Part shown: piece after piece, positions 50,730 to 60,033 of the stretch
How the letters are laid out: each line of letters begins with the position of its first letter
How positions within the stretch are numbered: the first letter of the stretch is position 1
From: an uncultured Candidatus Melainabacteria bacterium
GTDB lineage: Bacteria > Cyanobacteriota > Vampirovibrionia > Gastranaerophilales > Gastranaerophilaceae
Length of the DNA stretch: 64,000 nucleotides
NCBI GenBank assembly: GCA_947090755.1
Contig: CAMUPF010000007.1
Span: forward strand, 1 to 64,000
Direction: 5' to 3'
Translations under genes and position numbers: made by a program
Notes under the pieces: model-generated
The model's input: only the letters and a program-made list of their open reading frames with translations
Database searches by the model: none
What the model was told of the DNA's origin: nothing

Positions 50730-52945
50730 AGAATATCCAGCGGGTCTACGTCGACGGCCATTCGGATGTCGCGCGGCATGGTGATTTTGCCGATAAAACT
50801 GGAAATAAAACCATGGCCTTTTTCGCCAAGTTGATTTTTGATAAGAATCTGAAACCGGTAAAGCCCGTTAATTCGTTCGATTACGCAAGGCGTAGGGCCT
50901 AGTACCATAAGCTTTTCGCCGACGCCGAATTTTTCAATCATTGTTGCAAGCCGTAAAACAATTTCCTGCGCGGACTTTTCTGCGCGGAAGTTGTTTTCGC
51001 TGCTCAAAATTATTCGGATAATCTGGCTGAACGGCGGGTAATCAAACTCTGCGCGTGCCGCGATTTCGGTATTGTAAAACTCTTTGTAATTTTGTGATTT
51101 AGCGCTTGCAAGAGCGTAATAATCAGGGTTGTATGTCTGGAAAATGACGCTTCCTGAAAACTCCCCGCGTCCTGCGCGGCCGGCAACCTGTGTAAGAAGT
51201 TGGAACCCGCGTTCTGACGCTCTGAAATCTGGCAGGTTAAAGCTTGCGTCCGCTGATATTACGCCTACAAGCGTTACGTTAGGATTGTCCAGACCTTTTG
51301 CAATCATCTGGGTTCCGACTAGAATGTCTATTTCGCCGCGCTGAAATTTTTCTAATAACCTGACGTGTTCTCCCTTGCGTGTCAAAATATCGCTGTCGAT
51401 TCGCTCAACATTGTTTTCAGGATAAAGTTCTTTTATGTATTGTTCAATTTTTTGTGTTCCTACGCCGCTGTTTTTGAACGAATCCGAACCGCAGGACGGG
51501 CAGAAATCAGGGAAATATTCCGTGTGATTGCAATAGTGGCATTTTAGCCGCTGGTCTTTGGCGTGCCAAATCATCGGAATCGCGCAATGCGGGCATTCTA
51601 TCACGTGGCCGCAGGCCTGACATTGCGAATAGGTCGAAAATCCGCGGCGGTTGATTAGTAAAATTACCTGCTGACCCTTTTCAAGCGTTTCTGTTATGGC
51701 TGTTTGAAGCGGTTTTGAAATAAGGTTTTTGTAAGCGGCTTTGCCGTGGTTTTGCATATTTATGACCGATACCGGCGGAACTTTTGCGTTGTTGTAGCGG
51801 TTGAGAAGTTCAAAGAGGTTTCCGCTGTTTGTCGCGCGGTAGTAGCTTGAAATATCAGGGGTCGCAGAACCCAGAATCATAGGGCAGTTGTGAAACTCCT
51901 GTAATTTCTGTGCAACGACTCTGGCGTCATATCGCGGCGCAGGGCTGGTTTGTTTATAAGCGCCTTCGTGTTCCTCGTCGATGATAATCAGGCCGATATT
52001 TTTTAGCGGCGCAAAAACCGCAGAGCGCGCGCCAGCAAGGATTTTTATTTCATCACGATAAAGCTTTTGCCAGACGTCATATCGTTCGCCGTCTGAAATA
52101 CTGCTGTGCCAGATTGCGACATCTTCCGTGCCGAATTTTCGGGCTAAGCGTTTTGTAAGCTGCGAGGCAAGCGCAATTTCCGGCGCTAAGAAAAGCACAT
52201 TTTTACCTGATTTTATGCAGTCGTCAATGAGTTTAAAATAAACTTCTGTCTTACCGCTTGCTGTAACGCCGTGTAAAAGAATCGTTTCGGTCGGGGATTT
52301 GCAGATTTTTTCCTTAATCCTCTCGTAAACATTATTTTGTTCCGGCGAAAGTTCATACAAAGCTTCGCGTTCCGTAATCCTCAAAACATCAAGCGGGTTG
52401 CGGTAAAGTTCTTCGTTTGTGAGTTTTACACATCCTGAGTCTTCAAGTTTTTTGATAGTGGCGCGGGTGGTTTTAGCCTCTTTTTCAAAAACAATAAGGT
52501 TTCTTTTGCCGCAAGCCTGTAATTTTTCCAAAACTTCAATCTGTCGTTTGGTTGCGCCGTCAAAGGTTACAAACTCAACGTACTGTTCGGTTTTAGAGGC
52601 TTTCTCGATTAATTTTAGAGGAATCGCGGCATTAATTACCGTAATCAGGGCCGTGCAATAATAATTTGCGACCCATTCAAGAAGCTTTAAGTAATCAATA
52701 TTAAAAAGGGGATTTTCCTCCAGAATCCTGCTGACCCTTTTTGCTTTGATTTCAGGCGGTAGGTAGTCGGAAAACCCCACACAAAAAGCGTTTACAAGCC
52801 CCTGTCTTCCAAACGGAACAAGTATAACCTGCCCTATTTGGATTTTGCCCTGCATCTCATCAGGAATAAGGTAACTGTATGTTTTTACCCCCAATCCCTT
52901 GATATTTACTAATGCTAAGGCATATTTTGACAAATTTAACTCCAA
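50726..52945 (-). CDS. priA: primosomal protein N' (replication restart helicase)
   Basis: A 739-residue superfamily 2 helicase. Walker A LHGVTASGKTEVYF, Walker B IIIDEEHEGAYKQ, SATPDISSYY, the zinc-binding insert CQACGHVIECPHC with CHYCNHTEYFPDFCPSCGS, GTQMIAKGLDNPNVTLVGV and TQVAGRAGRG are in order. The N-terminal 3'-end-binding domain is present. It reloads the replicative helicase at stalled forks. Confidence 0.97.
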   Translation of the reverse strand: MELNLSKYALALVNIKGLGVKTYSYLIPDEMQGKIQIGQVILVPFGRQGLVNAFCVGFSDYLPPEIKAKRVSRILEENPLFNIDYLKLLEWVANYYCTALITVINAAIPLKLIEKASKTEQYVEFVTFDGATKRQIEVLEKLQACGKRNLIVFEKEAKTTRATIKKLEDSGCVKLTNEELYRNPLDVLRITEREALYELSPEQNNVYERIKEKICKSPTETILLHGVTASGKTEVYFKLIDDCIKSGKNVLFLAPEIALASQLTKRLARKFGTEDVAIWHSSISDGERYDVWQKLYRDEIKILAGARSAVFAPLKNIGLIIIDEEHEGAYKQTSPAPRYDARVVAQKLQEFHNCPMILGSATPDISSYYRATNSGNLFELLNRYNNAKVPPVSVINMQNHGKAAYKNLISKPLQTAITETLEKGQQVILLINRRGFSTYSQCQACGHVIECPHCAIPMIWHAKDQRLKCHYCNHTEYFPDFCPSCGSDSFKNSGVGTQKIEQYIKELYPENNVERIDSDILTRKGEHVRLLEKFQRGEIDILVGTQMIAKGLDNPNVTLVGVISADASFNLPDFRASERGFQLLTQVAGRAGRGEFSGSVIFQTYNPDYYALASAKSQNYKEFYNTEIAARAEFDYPPFSQIIRIILSSENNFRAEKSAQEIVLRLATMIEKFGVGEKLMVLGPTPCVIERINGLYRFQILIKNQLGEKGHGFISSFIGKITMPRDIRMAVDVDPLDIL

Positions 52946-52984
52946 CTTTACATCTTACCGACCAGCCAAATATGAAGGGGCGAA

Positions 52985-53221
52985 TTATTCGCCCTCAGCC
53001 ATGAATTCTTTTTTCGCTTCTTCGATTGCTTCTGATAACAGGTCGAGTTGTTCAGGTGCGAAAGTTACGCCTTTTTTAGTCGGAAGCCATGTTGAACCGC
53101 CGTCGGTTGTGTAGTGAATACGTAAGTTAAAATAGCTTCTGCCTTTGTATTCGCTGATTGAAATTTGTAGTTGTTCAGTATCTGTTCTTGGAATTGTCGC
53201 CAAAATTTTTGCTTCTGCCAT
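52985..53221 (-). CDS. PC4/YdbC-type single-stranded nucleic acid binding protein
   Basis: A 78-residue protein. QISISEYKGRSYFNLRIHYT followed by WLPTKKGVTFAPEQLDLL matches the PC4/p15 coactivator fold found in bacterial YdbC-like proteins, which bind single-stranded DNA. It lies 39 bp upstream of priA on the same strand. A GGGCGAA/TTCGCCC hairpin (52978-52994) spans its stop codon. Confidence 0.85.
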   Translation of the reverse strand: MAEAKILATIPRTDTEQLQISISEYKGRSYFNLRIHYTTDGGSTWLPTKKGVTFAPEQLDLLSEAIEEAKKEFMAEGE

Positions 53222-53373
53222 GATTCTCTCCTTCTTTTTTTATAAGTATAACATAAATGTCCGAAAAAATCTCACGGAGAGAGGGCAAAAAATCCTTTAT
53301 TTAGAGGTTGCCTTTTAGAGTAACATCATTAAATAATAGAACAGGCAATGTAGTAAGTAGAAACGAGGTAGTT

Positions 53374-53913
53374 ATGACTTCATTATCAGGAATTTATGCG
53401 GGGCTGAACAGCACATATGCTTATCTGGCTTCACAATATAAAGACGGGCTGACTCTTGAAAATATCGCGGAAGCACGTACAAATACTGAGAATATAAACA
53501 ATTTAAACCAGACATTTGCGTCATATTTGCAGACGAATTTTTCGGCACTTGACGCGGATGGTGACGGTGTTATTTCAGCGGCCGAGGCAAATAATACAAT
53601 TAGCCAGATGTCAGCAAGCGGCTTGACCAAGGCGCAGTTGACCCAGTTACAAGCTTCAGGCGCTTCCGGAATTACAAATTCTGATTATTCTTATATCCTT
53701 GAAAACTTTGAAGCAATGGATTTTAACGGTGACGGAAGAATTACGGATGCTGAAATCGCGGCGTATAAATTGAAAGCCGCTAAAATGGAGAAAGAAGATG
53801 AAATGGCCCACAGGGCTGCCTCAAATATGTCAACTTTCTACGGGGATGATTCTTCATCAAGCACCGGAAGTTACAGTATTTTGAGTTACAAGTATAAAAC
53901 AAATAAGAATTAA
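53374..53913 (+). CDS. EF-hand calcium-binding protein
   Basis: ATG 53374 behind GAGGT gives 179 residues; the longer reading from 53308 lacks a ribosome site. Two canonical EF loops are seen: DADGDGVISAAE and DFNGDGRITDAE, about 60 residues apart. No signal peptide is evident. The Ser/Thr-rich tail (STFYGDDSSSSTGSYS) is unusual. EF-hand proteins bind calcium for signalling or stability; the partner is unknown. A terminator follows. Confidence 0.87.
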   Translation: MTSLSGIYAGLNSTYAYLASQYKDGLTLENIAEARTNTENINNLNQTFASYLQTNFSALDADGDGVISAAEANNTISQMSASGLTKAQLTQLQASGASGITNSDYSYILENFEAMDFNGDGRITDAEIAAYKLKAAKMEKEDEMAHRAASNMSTFYGDDSSSSTGSYSILSYKYKTNKN

Positions 53914-53962
53914 TGGGTTTAATAACTTATTAGTAACACACATAACAAACAAAGGGAATTGT

Positions 53963-53987
53963 AAGGCTCATTTTAATGAGCCTTTTT
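53963..53987 (+). terminator. intrinsic terminator after the EF-hand gene
   Basis: AAGGCTCATT and AATGAGCCTT arms and a T-run; on the other strand it can also serve the metallophosphatase gene. Confidence 0.87.
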
Positions 53988-53990
53988 GTT

Positions 53991-55553
53991 TTAGTCAACA
54001 ACTCTAATGCGGTTATCGTCCTTGATTGTTATTGGTTTATCAGTCTTTTTCAAGCAATTTATTACGCAGCCGGTAATATCATAGTCACAGATTTTTTCCG
54101 CTTCATTAAATTTATTCAGCATTGTGTAATTATCGTTGCCCTGTGCGTGAAAATCGTTAATTACTGTTTTGTAGAATTTGTATTCGCGCGGGTTTTTTAT
54201 ATCGATAGGCGATTTTTTGCCATCACGGTCAACATAGTTCATTGAAAGTAATTCGCCGTCTTTGTCTACTACATATTCAAGGCCGGAAACCTCCATAATC
54301 CCCGGTTTTGAACCCTGATTCTGGAATGAGGTTGAGGCAAATTTTATTGCGTCAACGATTTCTTTTTCGCTGTAATTTACGACGACAGCTTTGTTTTTGA
54401 ACGGTAAAATTTCATCGAGAGTTCTTGTATCGATTGTTCCTTCTTCAAAGAAACCGCGGATTTCCGGTGATGGCATTAGCGCTATGTCAGCGTTGCAGTC
54501 CTCTTTCATACAGTCAAGTATGAAGTTTGCGTGGCCGTTTGGCTCAAGTAAAACATTTTTTGGTGCTTTTTCCGCGTTTTTAACATAGCCGACTTTTGCG
54601 GGGTTGCCAAGAATCGTTTCAAAAATATATCTCATTGGCATGTTTCGGCGGAAATAGTTTGTGTAAGAAACATTATTTTGTGCTTTTTTGATAATGCCTT
54701 TTTCGTCAAATTCAACATTCAGAACGCCAAAATGTGTTCCATCGCGTCCGCCCTGAGTTATTACGACCGGTTCGTTGGATTTTGAATAAAAGAGATTTTT
54801 GTCTTTTTTGATATCTCTCAACAGGTCGTGGGAGTGACCGCCGAGGATAATATCTATTCCGTCGGTTGCACGCGCAAGAAGCACATCGCCTTCGTAGCCG
54901 ATGTGAGAAAGAAGAATTATTTTGTTAATTCCCTGTGCTTTTAGTTCGTCAGCGTCTTTTTGCACCTGCTTGATTGTTTCGTCGAGTGTGTGAACCTGCA
55001 GGTTCTGTGTAAGGCTTCCCTGACGCAGGCGTGAAATTAAGTCGATAGGTGCGGTGCCGATTATGCCGTATTTATGACCGTTGATTTCCTGAATTGTATA
55101 GTTTTGAAGTTTGTTTTGAACCTTTTCGCTGTTCTTTATATAAACATTATTTGCAAGAAGTTTATATTGAATGTCGCCCAGAAGTCTTAAAAGTTTGTCT
55201 GATTTTCTCCACGCAAGGTCGAATTCGTGGTTTCCCATTGCTGTTGCTTGAATACCTATGGCGTTTTGGAATTTAACGGCTACCTGATTAATTTTTTCGT
55301 CGTGGCCAAGTTGAATATCCCCTGATGAAAGCTTAAGTCTGTCAACATCAGGTTGCGTTTTCCTGAACGAGTCGAATGTGTTGGAAACGCTTGCAAGTCG
55401 TTCCATATTTATGGATTTTCCGTGAATATCATTAATATAGAAAATACTCGTTTTGACCGGTCGTTCAGGTTGTTTTACTCCTGTCCGCGAATCCGCTGCG
55501 GGATTGCGATTAATCTGAGTATTGGCGATATTCATTACTGGATTGATTGACAC
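53991..55553 (-). CDS. 5'-nucleotidase-type metallophosphatase
   Basis: A 520-residue two-domain phosphoesterase. The metallophosphatase domain has FYINDIHGKSI, SSGDIQLG, MGNHEFDLAW, LLSHIGYEGD and ILGGHSHDLL, giving the dimetal ligands. The C-terminal domain (DIALMPSPEIRGFF, VVNYSEKEIVDAIKFAS, KFYKTVINDF) is the 5'-nucleotidase substrate-binding part. Such enzymes are usually exported, but no signal peptide is seen; the N-terminus is MSINPVMNIANTQINRNP. TAGCAAAAAAATTTTTT lies ~36 bp upstream. Confidence 0.92.
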   Translation of the reverse strand: MSINPVMNIANTQINRNPAADSRTGVKQPERPVKTSIFYINDIHGKSINMERLASVSNTFDSFRKTQPDVDRLKLSSGDIQLGHDEKINQVAVKFQNAIGIQATAMGNHEFDLAWRKSDKLLRLLGDIQYKLLANNVYIKNSEKVQNKLQNYTIQEINGHKYGIIGTAPIDLISRLRQGSLTQNLQVHTLDETIKQVQKDADELKAQGINKIILLSHIGYEGDVLLARATDGIDIILGGHSHDLLRDIKKDKNLFYSKSNEPVVITQGGRDGTHFGVLNVEFDEKGIIKKAQNNVSYTNYFRRNMPMRYIFETILGNPAKVGYVKNAEKAPKNVLLEPNGHANFILDCMKEDCNADIALMPSPEIRGFFEEGTIDTRTLDEILPFKNKAVVVNYSEKEIVDAIKFASTSFQNQGSKPGIMEVSGLEYVVDKDGELLSMNYVDRDGKKSPIDIKNPREYKFYKTVINDFHAQGNDNYTMLNKFNEAEKICDYDITGCVINCLKKTDKPITIKDDNRIRVVD

Positions 55554-55691
55554 TTTTGTAATCCCTTTAGCATTAAGGCACGTAAAAAATTTTTTTGCTA
55601 CTAAGTAAAGAAATCGTTACATGATTTTAATCAGTTTTGCTTTTGTCGTATAATAAAGGAAAATAGGGATATTTTATAGGAGAATTGTATT

Positions 55692-56588
55692 ATGGGATAC
55701 AGATATGATGCAGGTGATATAATTACCGCAATGGTTACGCCGTTTAATGCTAAAAGAGAAATTGATTACGATAAAGCTGAAGCACTGGCGAAGTATTTGA
55801 TGAATAACGGAAGCGATTCCATTCTCGTGGCCGGCACTACAGGCGAAAGCCCGACATTAACACACGAAGAAGAAATTGAACTTTTAAGCACTGTTAAACG
55901 CGTTGCTGTGGAGGGTGGATGTAAAGTTATTATGAATGCAAGTTCTAACTGCACCGAAACAGCCTGCAGGACAGCTAAATTAGCGCAAAATGAAAATGTT
56001 GACGCGCTTTTATCTGTAGTACCTTACTATAATAAACCTAATCAGGCCGGCATGATTGAACACTTTTCTGCTGTTGCGGGAAGTACTGATTTGCCGATTA
56101 TTCTTTATAATATCCCCGGTAGAACCGGCGTGAATATGCTTCCTGAAACAGTTGCAAAACTTGCAAAAAAATATTCTAATATCGTTGCGATTAAACAAAG
56201 CTGCGGCGATATGGATGCGGTTACTGAAATGAAATGTATTTGTCCTGAAGATTTCGTTATCTATTCAGGGGATGACAGTCTGACGCTTCCTATGATGGCG
56301 CTGGGCGCTAAGGGGGTAATCTCCGTTGCATCCCATGTTTTTGGCCGCGAAATGCAGTCTATGATTAGAAACTACAAAACAGGAAACTTCAGCGCAGCGC
56401 TGAATATGCACAAAATTCTTTTCCCTGCATTCAGAAAATTGTTTATGGCGCCGAACCCTGTTCCTGTTAAAGCTGTTCTCGCTCACAAAGGACTTATTGA
56501 AGAATACGTAAGACGTCCGCTTGTCGAACTTTCTGATGATGCAAAAGCTGAATTGTTCGCGGTTATTGACGCTGTTAATTGCGGATAA
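55692..56588 (+). CDS. dapA: 4-hydroxy-tetrahydrodipicolinate synthase
   Basis: A 298-residue TIM-barrel aldolase condensing pyruvate with aspartate semialdehyde in lysine/diaminopimelate synthesis. AGTTGESPTLTHEEE, the Tyr in YNIPGRTGVN and the Schiff-base Lys in VAIKQSCGD are present. TATAAT at 55649-55654 is a likely -10, with no good -35. Ribosome site TAGGAG. Confidence 0.96.
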   Translation: MGYRYDAGDIITAMVTPFNAKREIDYDKAEALAKYLMNNGSDSILVAGTTGESPTLTHEEEIELLSTVKRVAVEGGCKVIMNASSNCTETACRTAKLAQNENVDALLSVVPYYNKPNQAGMIEHFSAVAGSTDLPIILYNIPGRTGVNMLPETVAKLAKKYSNIVAIKQSCGDMDAVTEMKCICPEDFVIYSGDDSLTLPMMALGAKGVISVASHVFGREMQSMIRNYKTGNFSAALNMHKILFPAFRKLFMAPNPVPVKAVLAHKGLIEEYVRRPLVELSDDAKAELFAVIDAVNCG

Positions 56589-56661
56589 CTTAGCCGTATC
56601 AGGCTATGGCGAAATCTGCAGGTATATGATTTAAAATTATTAGTAAAAGAGGAATAAAAAA

Positions 56662-57969
56662 GTGAAAAACAAATTGATTATGTTCTGGGTAATTGTGGCG
56701 ATAACAATCGCTTCAATTGTCGTAATCTGTTTGAATCCGCCAAAACTCGGTCTGGATTTAATCGGTGGTTCCCGCCTTACTCTTGAGGCAAAAACGACAG
56801 ACACTTTAGCAAAAATCACTCCTGAAGTTATGGAAAGATTGAAATTTGCTATTGAAAACAGGGTTAATAAACTCGGTGTTGCTGAAACAGTCGTTCAACA
56901 GGTTGGCGAAAAACGTCTTCTCGTTGAAATTCCTAACGTTTCTGACCTGAAAGAGGCAAAAGCGTTTATCGGCGATACTGCTGAATTAGAATTTAAAAAA
57001 GAAAATGGTGTCGATAAAAACGGCAACCAGATTTGGGAAGCTACAGGCTTGACCGGTAAAGATTTATCAAAATCAATTCTGTCAACAGACAGTGCCGGTA
57101 AGTGGGTTGTGGATTTAGAATTTAATGCAGATGGTACTAAGAAATTTGCACAATTGACGACAGATTTAGTTGGCAAACAGATGGCAATTTTCTTCGGTGG
57201 AGATTTGCAATCTGCGCCTGTAATCAGAGAACCGATTTTACTTGGCCGCGCTCAAATTTCAGGCAGTGACGGATTTGCTTATGAGGAAGCCGACAGAATG
57301 GTTAAACTCCTAAACGCCGGTGCACTTCCGGTTCCGGCTGAAATCGTTGAAGAAAATATTGTAGGGCCGACGCTTGGTGCTGACAGTTTAGAAAAATCTA
57401 AATTTGCAGGACTTCTGGGCTTAGGGCTCGTAATGCTCTTTATGCTTGCTTACTATAGAGTTCCGGGTATGATTGCTAACATTGCGTTGATTATTTACAG
57501 TTTAATCCTTTTTGCCTTGTTCGTTACAATTCCTGTAACCCTGACGCTTGCCGGAATCGCAGGTTTCATCCTGAGTATCGGTATGGCGGTTGACGCAAAT
57601 ATCCTGATTTTTGAACGTACGAAAGAAGAACTCCGCGCAGGAAGAAACCTCTATACTGCGATTAACTCAGGTTTTGACAGAGCGTTCACAAGTATTTTTG
57701 ACTCAAATATGACTACAATTATCACCTGTGCAATACTTTACTTCTGGGGTACAAGCATTGTTAAAGGTTTTGCCCTGACTCTGGCTCTGGGGGTAATGGT
57801 TTCTATGTTCAGTGCAATCACTATCACAAAAAACTTTATGCATTTGATTTTCGGAACAGGTGAGTTAAAATACCCGCAGCTCTTCGGTTTACGTAAAGAT
57901 GAAATAGATTCGGCTTATACGGCTAGTGAAACTAAACGTGAAAAAGCTCGTTTCGGAATACTAGATTAA
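56662..57969 (+). CDS. secD: protein translocase subunit SecD
   Basis: A 435-residue RND-type membrane protein from GTG behind AGAGGA. After the first membrane helix comes GLDLIGGSRLTLEAK (the D1 motif), a periplasmic P1 domain of moderate size, then IVGPTLGADSLEKSKFAGLL and five clustered helices with ILSIGMAVDANILIFERTKE. With SecF it uses the proton gradient to help complete protein export, including prepilins. Confidence 0.95.
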   Translation: MKNKLIMFWVIVAITIASIVVICLNPPKLGLDLIGGSRLTLEAKTTDTLAKITPEVMERLKFAIENRVNKLGVAETVVQQVGEKRLLVEIPNVSDLKEAKAFIGDTAELEFKKENGVDKNGNQIWEATGLTGKDLSKSILSTDSAGKWVVDLEFNADGTKKFAQLTTDLVGKQMAIFFGGDLQSAPVIREPILLGRAQISGSDGFAYEEADRMVKLLNAGALPVPAEIVEENIVGPTLGADSLEKSKFAGLLGLGLVMLFMLAYYRVPGMIANIALIIYSLILFALFVTIPVTLTLAGIAGFILSIGMAVDANILIFERTKEELRAGRNLYTAINSGFDRAFTSIFDSNMTTIITCAILYFWGTSIVKGFALTLALGVMVSMFSAITITKNFMHLIFGTGELKYPQLFGLRKDEIDSAYTASETKREKARFGILD

Positions 57970-57982
57970 GGAGATATTGACA

Positions 57983-58954
57983 ATGAGTAATAAACATTTA
58001 GTTCATGTAGTAAAATTCAGATGGCTGTGGATGATTTTATCCGCACTGTTATTGTTACCGGGAATCGTTGCTATGATATATTCAATGGTAACATACCCTA
58101 ACCACGCACCGCTAAAAGTCGGTATTGATTACACCGGCGGAACAATTTCACAGTTCGCGGTACCGGAAAAAGTCAGAATTGATGATAAAGATCAGCTTGC
58201 AACTTTGCGTCACAATCTTGACGCGGCTGATATCGAAAATCCTTACATACAGATTTTGAGTGTAACACCAACGCCTGAAAATAAAAATGTTGAAACAATT
58301 ATTTCTATCAGAACAAAATTTATTGACAAAGATTCACAGGATTTGGATAAAATTACGACCGTAATGCAGTCTGAATTCCCTGCATCAGAATTGATTTCTG
58401 TAAGTTCAGTCGGGCCGACACTAGGTAAAGAATTATTCAAAAACTCTCTTATTGTTTTGACCCTTGCGTTTTTAGGAATCGTCGCTTATTTATCTGTAAG
58501 ATTTAGATTTGATTATGCGCTTGCGGCAATTTTAGGTGTTGCACATGACGTACTTTTCGTTGTTGGTGTGTTCTCAATTCTCGGGTTGCTGTTTAACGTT
58601 CAGGTCGACGGGCTGTTTATCACGGCTATTTTGACAGTAATAGGCTTCTCTGTTCACGATACAATCGTAACCTTCGACAGAATCCGCGAAAACCTCAGAT
58701 ACTATTCTAAGAAAATGACATTCGGAGAAATAGTTGACGCGTCAGTTAATCAAACATTGGCAAGAAGTATCAATACTTCTGTCACAACATTAATTACACT
58801 GCTTGCACTCTACTTCTTCGGCGGCGTTACCACAAAAGACTTCGTTCTGGCGATGGTTCTTGGTATCGCAATCGGTACATATTCAAGTATTTTCTTCTGC
58901 TCAATGCTCATTGAGTTCTGGAATGATAAGAAGAATCAGCCGGTTAAAGCATAG
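57983..58954 (+). CDS. secF: protein translocase subunit SecF
   Basis: ATG 57983 behind AAGGAG gives 323 residues. VGIDYTGGTISQFAV, SVGPTLGKELFKNSLIVL, DVLFVVGVFSILGL and VIGFSVHDTIVTFDRIRENL are the family marks, with six helices. It forms the complex with SecD, 13 bp upstream. Confidence 0.95.
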   Translation: MSNKHLVHVVKFRWLWMILSALLLLPGIVAMIYSMVTYPNHAPLKVGIDYTGGTISQFAVPEKVRIDDKDQLATLRHNLDAADIENPYIQILSVTPTPENKNVETIISIRTKFIDKDSQDLDKITTVMQSEFPASELISVSSVGPTLGKELFKNSLIVLTLAFLGIVAYLSVRFRFDYALAAILGVAHDVLFVVGVFSILGLLFNVQVDGLFITAILTVIGFSVHDTIVTFDRIRENLRYYSKKMTFGEIVDASVNQTLARSINTSVTTLITLLALYFFGGVTTKDFVLAMVLGIAIGTYSSIFFCSMLIEFWNDKKNQPVKA

Positions 58955-58965
58955 AATTGAATTAA

Positions 58966-58992
58966 AATGGCGGTCATCAGACCGTCATTTTT
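58966..58992 (+). terminator. intrinsic terminator after secF
   Basis: AATGGCGGTC and GACCGTCATT arms, loop ATCA, then T-run. It overlaps the 3' end of the convergent gene. Confidence 0.85.
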
Positions 58993-59735
58993 TTTACCGG
59001 CTCATAAACATTGTGAACGCCGGTTTCTCTAAAACCGTGTTGTAATAAAATTTTCGGAATCCCGTGGCCGTTTTCGAGCGAACCTATTGCAATAAGGCCG
59101 TTGTTTTTTGTCTTTTCGTAAAGCATTTCTGCCAGCGGGTGATGTTGTTCTTTATTAAGATATGTCCAGAAGTTTCGGCAGAGAATAACGTTGTTTTCAT
59201 CCGGTAAATTGCGTAAATCTTCTAAAATATCGGCCTGCTTGAATATTATTTTGTTCTGCAAAGGTTCTCTTGGTTTAACGCCCATCATACAATCGGGAAT
59301 GCTTGCCGGAACGGCCTGAAAATAATGGTTAAATTTGTTCTTAGTAAAGTAATTTATAGCATATAAATCAGGAGCATAAATATTGAAAATCCCGCTTTGT
59401 GCGAAATCAAGTACATGTTGATATTTATCTTTAGCGATTATAGGGAATATTTTTGGGGCGATTTCAGGTGTGAATTCCATAACTGACATTGCAAGCGTAA
59501 GAGGTTCTGAACCGTCGGAGCAGGCGTAATTAGTAATATTTATTTTCGGCGCAGTCCGGTATTTATAGCTTAGAAATCTTGTGAACGGTTCCCATTCTAT
59601 GTCATTTCGAAACATATAAGTAACGGTTTTGTTTACGACTTTACCTGCAGCATTGAGAAATTCGTTTTCATTACTTTTAAAAGCCGGCTGACGGTGGTAA
59701 CAATTATTTGAATACGGGTTGAATGAAACTTGCAT
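58977..59735 (-). CDS. CheR-like SAM methyltransferase
   Basis: A 252-residue protein. NYACSDGSEPLTLAMSVMEF corresponds to the CheR SAM loop, and NVILCRNFWTYLNKEQHH to the CheR motif after the catalytic strand. Family members methylate glutamates of chemoreceptors, but no receptor or CheA is nearby and the N-terminal helix bundle is replaced by YHRQPAFKSNENEFLNAAG. The real substrate is uncertain. TAGCAAAAATTTTT lies ~25 bp upstream of the ATG. Confidence 0.75.
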   Translation of the reverse strand: MQVSFNPYSNNCYHRQPAFKSNENEFLNAAGKVVNKTVTYMFRNDIEWEPFTRFLSYKYRTAPKINITNYACSDGSEPLTLAMSVMEFTPEIAPKIFPIIAKDKYQHVLDFAQSGIFNIYAPDLYAINYFTKNKFNHYFQAVPASIPDCMMGVKPREPLQNKIIFKQADILEDLRNLPDENNVILCRNFWTYLNKEQHHPLAEMLYEKTKNNGLIAIGSLENGHGIPKILLQHGFRETGVHNVYEPVKKMTV

Positions 59736-59829
59736 AAAAGCTTTAAAACCTGAGCAGAAAAATTTTTGCTAAGGGAGGGTAAATTATACTTGCTTTTTAT
59801 TTATTTTTAAGGTTTAATAAAGGTTATAC

Positions 59830-59931
59830 GGGACTATGGCACTCTGCCGGACGAACGATTGAGTATCGTTCGTGAGAGGAAGGTAGCGCAAAGCTACCGC
59901 AAGCCGGTTCCCTAACAACAATTAAATATTT
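59830..59931 (+). repeat. structured tRNA-associated element upstream of tRNA-Met
   Basis: A 102-nt unit that begins with the first 11 bases of the following tRNA (GGGACTATGGC, 59830-59840 and 59932-59942). Then ACTCTGCCG, stem ACGAACGAT/ATCGTTCGT with loop TGAGT, GAGAGG, stem GGTAGC/GCTACC, and GCCGGTTCCC, which can pair with the tRNA head (GGC/GCC and GGGA/TCCC). Same core and same period as the element beside tRNA-Pro. Confidence 0.75.
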
Positions 59932-60003
<72 letters not shown>

Positions 60004-60006
60004 AAT

Positions 60007-60033
60007 AAAAAGATGCCTTTAGGCATCTTTTTA
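60007..60033 (+). terminator. intrinsic terminator after tRNA-Met
   Basis: AAAAGATGCC and GGCATCTTTT arms with a TTTA loop; also suited to the convergent rsmG. Confidence 0.87.
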
